Source: Yoonia sp. BS5-3 (lineage in GTDB: Bacteria; Pseudomonadota; Alphaproteobacteria; Rhodobacterales; Rhodobacteraceae). Taken from it: DNA of 64,000 bases. How positions within the stretch are numbered: the stretch's first letter is position 1; every line of letters starts with the position of its first letter. A model generated the notes under the pieces. It did no database searches. It had not been told where the DNA came from and saw only the letters and a list, made by a program, of their open reading frames with translations. Below, in pieces: positions 57,894-64,000 of this stretch. Location: NCBI RefSeq assembly GCF_038069655.2, contig NZ_CP150951.2, positions 1,240,001-1,304,000 on the forward strand, given 5' to 3'. The position numbers and the translations under genes were made by a program.

Positions 57894-59323
57894 CCAAGTT
57901 TCGTTCTTTCATTATGTTGGCCGAAATGCGTACGGGGTCCAATTTTCTTGAATCTAACCTGAATGATCTGGCTGGTGTGCGTTGCTTGGGCGAACTTTTT
58001 AACCCCGCATTCATTGGTCACCCAAAAACAGATGATGTTCTTGGCATGACGCTTGACGCGCGCGAGGCTGATCCACTGGCGTTGCTGACCAAAGTGCAAG
58101 ACCAGGAAGAACTTTGTGGGTTCCGCTATTTTCACAATCACGATCAGCGGGTGCTTCAACCCTGCTTGCAGGATAAACACTGTGCTAAGATTATTCTGAC
58201 GCGCAATCCCGTAGATAGCTTTGTCAGTTGGAAAACCGCGCAAGCAACCGGACAATGGAAACTGACAAACGCAACCCATGCGAAAAGCCACCAGATCACC
58301 TTTGACCCAGAAGAGTTTACGGTCCATTTAGAGCAGTTGCAGGCGTTTCAAACCCGTGTGCTCCGGGTGTTGCAGACGACGGGACAGACGGCCTTTTACA
58401 TCACCTATGACGATTTACGCGATATTGATGTGATCAATGGGTTGGCTGCGTTCTTGGGTGTGAATGCGCGTCTGTCGAACCTCAATCGGAAGCTAAAAAA
58501 GCAAAACCCTGAACCGCTGGAGGACCGGGTTGCGAATTTCACGCAAATGCAAGAGGCGCTGGGCCAGCTTGACCGATTTGATTTGTCACGCACGCCCCAT
58601 TTTGAGCCGCGGCGTGGACCGGCCATACGAACCTATATCGCGGCAGCGCAGGCACCACTGGTTTACATGCCGTTGCAGTCCGGGCCGGAAGCGGCGGTTT
58701 CCCAGTGGTTGGCTAACCTTGATCAAGTTGATGTGTCGGCGTTGCAGAATAAATTCACGCAAAAGACGCTGCGCCAATGGCAGCGCAACACGCCCGGCCA
58801 TCGAAGCTTTACTGTATTGCGTCATCCGCTTGCCCGTGCGCATGCCGCATTTTGCGACCGTATTCTGCAGGATGGTCCTGGCAGTTTTCGTGAGATCCGC
58901 GCGAACCTGCGCCGGGTTCATAAGTTGCCGATCCCTGAACAACGTCCGAATTTGCAGAAGTCATCAGGCTATGATGTTGCGGCGCATCGGATGGCGTTTT
59001 TGGCCTTTTTGACCTTTTTGCGAAATAACCTATCGGGGCAGACAGCCATTCGCGTCGATCCGGCTTGGGCGGGTCAATTGACCTGTCTGCAGGGCATGGC
59101 AGAATTTATGCTGCCGGATGTCATTTTGCGCGAAAACATGTTGGCGGCTGGCTTGTCCGATCTGGCAAATGATGTCGGTCTTCAAGACGCGCCGGACATT
59201 ATCGATGCTGTCCATCCGCATGAAGGCTGGCTTGCGGCTATTTATGATGCGGAACTCGAACGTGCCGCGCGCGAGGCCTATCAGCGCGACTATGATGTAT
59301 TTGGATTTGAGGCCTGGGGCTAG
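57890..59323 (+). CDS. Sulfotransferase, two modules
   Basis: 477 residues. The N-half has both PAPS sites of a Stf0/nodulation-type enzyme: 5'-phosphosulfate loop MLAEMRTGSNFLES (~9-22) and 3'-phosphate loop ILTRNPVDSFVSWKTA (~102-117). The C-half (~250-430) contains a second set resembling the sulfotransferase-2 family: YMPLQSGPEAAVSQWL and TVLRHPLARAHAAFCD (~308). Its first loop lacks the usual Lys, so it may be inactive or bind a substrate. Likely sulfates the glycan built by the four glycosyltransferase genes upstream; last gene of the locus. Confidence 0.82.
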   Translation: MTKFRSFIMLAEMRTGSNFLESNLNDLAGVRCLGELFNPAFIGHPKTDDVLGMTLDAREADPLALLTKVQDQEELCGFRYFHNHDQRVLQPCLQDKHCAKIILTRNPVDSFVSWKTAQATGQWKLTNATHAKSHQITFDPEEFTVHLEQLQAFQTRVLRVLQTTGQTAFYITYDDLRDIDVINGLAAFLGVNARLSNLNRKLKKQNPEPLEDRVANFTQMQEALGQLDRFDLSRTPHFEPRRGPAIRTYIAAAQAPLVYMPLQSGPEAAVSQWLANLDQVDVSALQNKFTQKTLRQWQRNTPGHRSFTVLRHPLARAHAAFCDRILQDGPGSFREIRANLRRVHKLPIPEQRPNLQKSSGYDVAAHRMAFLAFLTFLRNNLSGQTAIRVDPAWAGQLTCLQGMAEFMLPDVILRENMLAAGLSDLANDVGLQDAPDIIDAVHPHEGWLAAIYDAELERAAREAYQRDYDVFGFEAWG

Positions 59324-59332
59324 GTCTTGACC

Positions 59333-59797
59333 CTAGGCAGCCTGCGACGGCTGAAATTCCGTTAGAATCGTATGGAGCGTTGCCGGTTCGCTATTGGCGC
59401 GCAGCTTAGCGCAAATTGCGTTATCGCGCAGCGTCCTTGATACCAGCGCCAGCGCTTTAAGATGATCGACGCCCGCATTTTCCGGGGCGATCAACGCAAA
59501 GATCAGATCGACAGGCTGCCGATCCACAGAATCGAATGGCAGAGCTTTTTCTAAGCGCAGAAAGATACCTTTGACATCGGTTGCATCCGCCATGCGCGCA
59601 TGGGGCAAGGCAACGCCTTGACCCACACCCGTTGGGCCTAAACCTTCGCGTTGGATTAACGCGTCAATGACGGCGGATGGGTTCAATCCATAACTGGTTT
59701 CAGCCAATTCGCCCAAATCATGAAACAGTCGCTTCTTGCTGGTGCACGACGAAATCGTTTTCACTGCAGAAGGCTGCAAAATCTGTCCAATTTCCAT
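59333..59797 (-). CDS. ptsN: Nitrogen-PTS phosphocarrier EIIA(Ntr)
   Basis: 154 residues. The phosphorylated His is in GVALPHARM (H66), with EGLGPTGVGQ just before. Acts in the PTS-Ntr relay with EI-Ntr and NPr, controlling potassium and nitrogen-related functions. Lies 28 bp downstream of hpf; convergent with the sulfotransferase gene (9 bp). Confidence 0.94.
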   Translation of the reverse strand: MEIGQILQPSAVKTISSCTSKKRLFHDLGELAETSYGLNPSAVIDALIQREGLGPTGVGQGVALPHARMADATDVKGIFLRLEKALPFDSVDRQPVDLIFALIAPENAGVDHLKALALVSRTLRDNAICAKLRANSEPATLHTILTEFQPSQAA

Positions 59798-59825
59798 GGG
59801 CCGTTTCTTTCACCAAGCGTCGGGG

Positions 59826-60401
59826 TCAACCCGATATGCGTGGGTCAATCCAACCAATATTTCCATCGTCTCGTCTGTAGACGACGTTGATTCCGTTATG
59901 TTTCTCATTGCGGAAGACAAGCACGGGCGCACTCGCGATTTCCATTTGCATCACCGCTTCGCCGACGGACAGTGAGGGGATCTTGGTCTCCATCTCTGCC
60001 ACGATCATGCCGTTTACAGTGTCATGTGTCGCCTCATCCGACTCGTCTCTTGGCTCGAGGATATATGACCCTGCATCCGAAAGTTCAACTGGTTGCGAGC
60101 GACCGCTGTGATGATCCTTAAGACGCCGTTTGTAACGACGCAATTGCTTGTCCATTTTTTCGCCGCTGCCATCAAAAGCGGCGTATATCTCATTCGCCTT
60201 CCCTGTTGCTTGCGCAGTCAGACCTGTCGATAGATGAACGATCGTCTCGCACACGAATTCATGGCCAGACTTAGAAAAGACAACATTGGCATCAGTGGGG
60301 CGTCCTGCGTACTTTTTTAGGATTTCGTCCAGCTCAGTCCTGACATGGGATTGCAGGGCTTCGCCAATATCGATTTGTTTGCCGCTGATTTGATACCGCA
60401 T
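59826..60401 (-). CDS. hpf: Long-form ribosome hibernation promoting factor
   Basis: 191 residues: N-terminal RaiA-like ribosome-binding domain and a C-terminal dimerisation domain (APVLVFRNEKHNGINVVYRR), so the long HPF type that makes 100S dimers. Starts MRYQISGKQIDIGEALQSHV. In many proteobacteria rpoN lies just before hpf; here lptB precedes it directly. Confidence 0.93.
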   Translation of the reverse strand: MRYQISGKQIDIGEALQSHVRTELDEILKKYAGRPTDANVVFSKSGHEFVCETIVHLSTGLTAQATGKANEIYAAFDGSGEKMDKQLRRYKRRLKDHHSGRSQPVELSDAGSYILEPRDESDEATHDTVNGMIVAEMETKIPSLSVGEAVMQMEIASAPVLVFRNEKHNGINVVYRRDDGNIGWIDPRISG

Positions 60402-60636
60402 CGTTTCTCCAGTTTGATTTGATCGGGCATGCGCAAACGCCTCCGGCTCGGGGGCTAGAGCGCATTATCCCGGTGATTGAAAAACGATAACAGCCCGTTA
60501 AAGCTTCGCTGATCCCCACACACGGGCACAATTGCCAGCGCAGTATCAGTGGAAGGACACGGGTTAGTCATCACCCATATTTGGCGATGAATCACCCTGC
60601 TTTGTCAATGATGCAGTGGTTAACGCCGACTGTTTG
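60402..60636 (-). promoter_or_regulatory. Intergenic region between lptB and hpf, with two TTGACA elements
   Basis: On the minus strand ATTGACAAA occurs twice (60641-60633 and 60609-60601), each holding a perfect sigma-70 -35 hexamer. No clear -10 is at 17 bp from either. hpf may have its own promoter here. No gene seen. Confidence 0.3.
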
Positions 60637-61398
60637 TCAATTTACACGGAAGTTATTACCCAGGTAGACCCGGCGCACATTCTCATCCTGAATGACTTCT
60701 TCAGTGGTGCCGTTCATCAGCACCTTTCCGTCGTGCAGAATGTATGCCCTATCCACAATTTGCAGTGTTTCCTGCACATTGTGGTCGGTGATCAGCACCC
60801 CAATCCCCCTGTTCTTCAGGTCAGCCACCAGATGCCGAATCTCGCCAACGGCAATCGGGTCAACCCCGGCGAATGGTTCATCCAGCAATACGTATTTGGG
60901 GCCCGCAGCCAGGCAGCGCGCAATCTCGACACGGCGCCTTTCCCCGCCCGAAAGCGCCACAGCAGATGCGCGCCGCAAATGTTCGACAGAAAACTCTGAT
61001 AACAAAGCCTCAAGCCGTTCGCGTCTGCGATGTCGGTCAGGTTCGGCGATCTCAAGGATTGACATGATGTTGTCTTCGACAGTCATGCCACGGAAAATTG
61101 ACATTTCCTGTGGCAGGTAGCCGATACCTAATTGCGCGCGCCGATACATTGGTAGCGCCGTAATCTCGCGCCCATCAATGATGACTTTTCCGCCTTCGGG
61201 TGTCACCAAGCCAGCGATTGAATAAAAACAGGTGGTCTTTCCCGAACCGTTGGGCCCGAGCAGGGCAACAACCTCACCGCGGCCAAGATCGATACTGACA
61301 TCGCGAATAACCGGGCGTTTCCGATAGCTTTTGCGTAGATTGACAATGTGTAGACCAAAATCGCCTTCTTGGACGCTTAGGTTTGGGCTGGCTTCCAT
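60637..61398 (-). CDS. lptB: LPS export ATPase LptB
   Basis: 253 residues. Walker A LLGPNGSGKTT, signature ALSGGERRRVEIARC, Walker B KYVLLDEPFAGVDPIAV. Drives LPS transport from the inner membrane with LptFG (not in the window). The start overlaps the lptA stop (TGATG). Confidence 0.95.
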   Translation of the reverse strand: MEASPNLSVQEGDFGLHIVNLRKSYRKRPVIRDVSIDLGRGEVVALLGPNGSGKTTCFYSIAGLVTPEGGKVIIDGREITALPMYRRAQLGIGYLPQEMSIFRGMTVEDNIMSILEIAEPDRHRRRERLEALLSEFSVEHLRRASAVALSGGERRRVEIARCLAAGPKYVLLDEPFAGVDPIAVGEIRHLVADLKNRGIGVLITDHNVQETLQIVDRAYILHDGKVLMNGTTEEVIQDENVRRVYLGNNFRVN

Positions 61399-61883
61399 CA
61401 GTTGCCGCCTTGCTGCAGCACTGTCCGGACCCTGCCTTCCATGGTGGCAGTCCCGTCGGTCACATTGATCCTCATGGTCTCCGCAGAAATCGCACTGGCG
61501 CCTTGGGTCAACAGTACGTCACCCGACAGCAAGAGCATTCCTGTCACAACATCATAGTTTGCCGATTGCGCTTCGGCTGCCTCGTCTGCGGTGACGAACG
61601 TCACGTCCCCGGTTGCGATCAACTGGGTGATATCGCTGGTATCGGCAGCATAAACGACTTCGACATTTCCTGCTTGCAACCGCAAATCACCCTGACCGAT
61701 GATGACATTTCCCGAAAAAATCGCCCGTCCGGTGTCTTGATCGACTGAAAGAGAATCTGCTGACACCTCAATCGCGGCTGAGGTATCAACCGTTATTCCA
61801 CCAAGATCGATGTTCGTTTGTGCGGCAAGACTGCCAGCCCCAAGAATGCAGGCGAGCAAGATCCCAAAAATTTGTCGAAACAC
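61398..61883 (-). CDS. lptA: LPS bridge protein LptA
   Basis: 161 residues. A signal peptide (MFRQIFGILLACILGAGSLAAQ) then an OstA-type beta-jellyroll (ADSLSVDQDTGRAIFSGNVI). Forms the periplasmic bridge between LptC and the outer-membrane LptD. Lies 28 bp after lptC. Confidence 0.9.
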   Translation of the reverse strand: MFRQIFGILLACILGAGSLAAQTNIDLGGITVDTSAAIEVSADSLSVDQDTGRAIFSGNVIIGQGDLRLQAGNVEVVYAADTSDITQLIATGDVTFVTADEAAEAQSANYDVVTGMLLLSGDVLLTQGASAISAETMRINVTDGTATMEGRVRTVLQQGGN

Positions 61884-61911
61884 TGGTTTTTACCTTTTGT
61901 CGCCTGCGCTG

Positions 61912-62511
61912 TCACTGCTGCGGGTTATACACCAGTTTCACGCCGTTGGTGAATAGCATCTGCTGGCCTGTATTTTCAGAAGTAACCTGAAATGTCACCA
62001 TGCCAGCAGTCAGCTCGCCAAACGGTGCCCGAATTTCGAGCAAACCATCGGATTTGACGACCCCGGTGTCCAGAGCGGCGATTAGGCCGTTGGTCTCCAT
62101 CTCATACCCCGTCGAGGTGTGTAGTCTTGCGAGACCTAAGAAACGGGCGACTTTTTCGCGGCCATCCAATTCGCCCAGCGGCGCAGTGACTTCGACATAA
62201 CTGCCGTCGGGGTTATCCATGCGGAGCAGCATTTCATTGATACTGACCGTATCGGGGTTTGCGTCATTTGGTGTTGCATTGCGTGCGGAAACCGAAAGGA
62301 TAGCACCCTCTTCAGTGACACCTGAAAAGCGCGGCTGCGAAAGGCGCTGTTCTTGCGCTATTGCCTCGACCTCTGCGAAGGCGATGTCTGTTGGCTCGTT
62401 TTGGCCGCGTGCAAATAGGAAGAGCGTGGATAACAACCCCAAGGCGCACAGCGGCAAGACAATTTTAGCCCACCCTACCCACATTGAATAAAGGTTGTCG
62501 GCGTTGCCCAT
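61912..62511 (-). CDS. lptC: LPS export protein LptC
   Basis: 199 residues. One N-terminal membrane helix (~14-34) then a periplasmic LptC domain. Divergent in sequence, as LptC usually is; position between kdsD and lptA supports the call. Starts 2 bp after the kdsD stop. Confidence 0.85.
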   Translation of the reverse strand: MGNADNLYSMWVGWAKIVLPLCALGLLSTLFLFARGQNEPTDIAFAEVEAIAQEQRLSQPRFSGVTEEGAILSVSARNATPNDANPDTVSINEMLLRMDNPDGSYVEVTAPLGELDGREKVARFLGLARLHTSTGYEMETNGLIAALDTGVVKSDGLLEIRAPFGELTAGMVTFQVTSENTGQQMLFTNGVKLVYNPQQ

Positions 62512-62513
62512 GA

Positions 62514-63485
62514 TCAGACAATCCCGGCACGTAGGCAGTCATGAATGTGAAGGATGCCGACCACCTGTCCGCTGTCATCCGCATTGGTCACAAAGACGCA
62601 TGTAATTTTGCGTTGGTTCATAACAGCAAGAGCCTTTTCGGCGAGCGCATCTGGACGCACTGTTGTGGGGCCTTTCGTCATCACTTCGCCCGCTTTATGG
62701 GTGAGCAAACCATCCATATGCCGCCGAAGATCACCATCGGTGACAATTCCGGCTAAACCACCATGATCGTCCAAAACGCCAACGACGCCAAAACCCTTTT
62801 GGCTGATCTCTAACAGAGCATCGCTCATCGGTGTATCGACATGCACAAGCGGTACTGTGTCTTCATGATGCATCAGGTCGGCAACTTTTGACAATTGTGC
62901 CCCAAGCTTCCCGCCTGGGTGAAAGTCGCGGAATTTTTCCGGGGTGAAGTCGCGATGCTTCATCAGTGCTACTGCAATAGCGTCACCCAATGCCAATGTC
63001 ATGGTCGTCGATGTTGTCGGAACAACACCAGTACCACAAGCTTCACCGAGGTTGGGTAGCAAAACGGCGATATCGGCTTGCTGCAGCAAGGTACTGTTTG
63101 ATCTGCTTGCGATGCCAATCATCGGAATGTCAAAGCGTCTTGTATAAGCAACCAAATCGGCCAACTCCGGCGTTTCGCCTGAATTGGACAATACGATGAC
63201 GACATCCCCTTTCGTCATCATCCCCAAGTCACCGTGGCTGGCCTCAGCGGGATGTACGAAATGGGCTGGTGTTCCAGTACTGGCTAAAGTCGCCGCGAGC
63301 TTTCTGGCGATATGGCCCGACTTCCCCATGCCAGAAACAATAACCCGGCCCGTTGCCTGCAGCAGCAGCTCAATCGCGTCGTCGAATGTTTCGTCCAGCT
63401 GGGCTGCAAGTTTGACAAGCGCGTCTGATTCTTGGGTAATTACCTTGCGCGCGGTTGTGAGATATTTTGAGGGCTTTTTCATCAA
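62514..63485 (-). CDS. kdsD: Arabinose-5-phosphate isomerase (KdsD/KpsF)
   Basis: First step of Kdo synthesis. 323 residues: SIS domain with GRVIVSGMGKSGHIARKLAA and VLSNSGETPELADLVAYTRR, then two CBS domains (LMHHEDTVPLVHVDTPMSDA; MTKGPTTVRPDALAEKALAV). The start overlaps the rnd stop (ATGA). With kdsB at 52282 the window covers two Kdo steps. Confidence 0.94.
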   Translation of the reverse strand: MMKKPSKYLTTARKVITQESDALVKLAAQLDETFDDAIELLLQATGRVIVSGMGKSGHIARKLAATLASTGTPAHFVHPAEASHGDLGMMTKGDVVIVLSNSGETPELADLVAYTRRFDIPMIGIASRSNSTLLQQADIAVLLPNLGEACGTGVVPTTSTTMTLALGDAIAVALMKHRDFTPEKFRDFHPGGKLGAQLSKVADLMHHEDTVPLVHVDTPMSDALLEISQKGFGVVGVLDDHGGLAGIVTDGDLRRHMDGLLTHKAGEVMTKGPTTVRPDALAEKALAVMNQRKITCVFVTNADDSGQVVGILHIHDCLRAGIV

Positions 63486-64000
63486 TGCGCAAAGATATCT
63501 GTTTCAGGCCAGCCAGCGAGGTCCAGTTGTGCCCTAGTTGGCAAAAAATCAAAACATGATTGCGCCAGATCCGCACGGTTTTCCCGTGCCAGTAATGTCT
63601 CAAAAGCATCTTTGAGCTGATGTAGGTAGAGTACATCTGATGCCGCGTAGTCGAGCTGCGCCTCTGTCAACTTTGGTGCTCCCCAGTCGCTTTGTTGCTG
63701 GTGTTTCGAAATGTCGATGCCCAGCATGTCTTGCAGGAGCGTCTTGAGGCCATGCCGATCTGTGTAGGTCCGCACGAGTTTCGATGCGATTTTGGTGCAA
63801 TAAACTGGTGCGGCAAGCGCACCAAATGTGTTTAGCAACGCAGCAATATCAAATCGGCCGAAATGGAACAGTTTCAATACCAGAGGGTCTTCGAGCATTG
63901 CACATAGATTTGGTGCTTGCGTTTGTCCTTGGGCAACTTGCACCAAATGGCAATTCCCGTCGCCACCGGACATTTGGATTAGGCACAACCGGTCCCGATG
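63482..64000 (-). CDS. rnd: Ribonuclease D (3' part; start lies beyond the window)
   Basis: 3'-5' exoribonuclease. ~172 codons are in the window; the reading frame continues through base 64000, with HRDRLCLIQM at the edge, so the first ~35 residues (with the DET exonuclease motif I) are outside. Visible are HFGRFDIAALL (motif II region) and LDYAASDVLYLHQL (motif III, Tyr and Asp). The length fits the short alphaproteobacterial form without HRDC domains. Overlaps kdsD. Confidence 0.92.
   Translation of the reverse strand, partial: HRDRLCLIQMSGGDGNCHLVQVAQGQTQAPNLCAMLEDPLVLKLFHFGRFDIAALLNTFGALAAPVYCTKIASKLVRTYTDRHGLKTLLQDMLGIDISKHQQQSDWGAPKLTEAQLDYAASDVLYLHQLKDAFETLLARENRADLAQSCFDFLPTRAQLDLAGWPETDIFAH

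Overview
The window is a chromosomal segment of an alphaproteobacterium, most likely a Rhodobacterales (roseobacter-group) member. This rests on gene order (rnd-kdsD-lptC-lptA-lptB-hpf-ptsN without rpoN; rimP-nusA-ylxR-infB; a maeB malic enzyme fused to a phosphotransacetylase-like domain), on lineage-typical proteins (a GT14 transferase with a long C-terminal extension, a small DnaB-like ATPase) and on a CtrA-type TTAA-N7-TTAA box. The genus is not resolved; the assignment is inference from protein character, with no database search. Coding density is high and many genes overlap at ATGA or TGATG junctions. No rRNA, tRNA, CRISPR, prophage or insertion sequence was seen.

Layout. 1-5600: 5' end of mutS (minus), maeB, a ribokinase-family gene, msrA and argG. 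5842-11359: a membrane-anchored coiled-coil protein, the orphan DnaB-like ATPase, a Nudix hydrolase, then an overlapping run hslO - CoA-type Nudix - cca - lysE, in which cca carries a -1 frameshift at a G6 tract. 11556-17912: an ABC exporter with an RNA methyltransferase, then a cell-envelope block (two L,D-transpeptidases around a CAP-domain lipoprotein) and a Ser/Thr kinase. 17913-19021 has no intact gene: it holds an 11-bp phased repeat array, several palindromes and the decayed piece of a probable MATE transporter. 19022-27127: hemH and a methyltransferase; comF, grxC, a nitrilase-family amidase and marR; a GT90 transferase with a UDP-glucuronate decarboxylase-like enzyme; ubiG; proline iminopeptidase.

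27185-32646 is a complete peptide/oligopeptide ABC importer. 32647-33191 is a structured, gene-free leader with a CtrA box and a terminator-like hairpin in front of rimP-nusA-ylxR-infB (33192-38562). 38618-50330: two small envelope proteins, mutT-argJ, a parvulin, secA, radC and dnaK-dnaJ. 50556-59323 looks like a surface-polysaccharide locus: an ABC-2 export permease, then cysQ-kdsB-galU, two paralogous glycosyltransferases, a GT14/DUF5928-type transferase and a two-module sulfotransferase. 59333-64000 (minus) is ptsN, hpf, the lipopolysaccharide transport genes lptB, lptA and lptC, kdsD, and the 3' part of rnd.

The main theme is the cell surface: Kdo synthesis (kdsD, kdsB), nucleotide sugars (galU, UXS-like), glycosyl transfer (GT90, two GT2-like, GT14), sulfation with recycling of its by-product (sulfotransferase plus cysQ), export (ABC-2 permease, Lpt) and peptidoglycan cross-linking. 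The best candidates for something undescribed are the sulfated-glycan locus with its bimodular sulfotransferase, the phased 11-bp repeats at 18281-18335, the leader of the rimP-nusA operon and the stand-alone DnaB-like ATPase.
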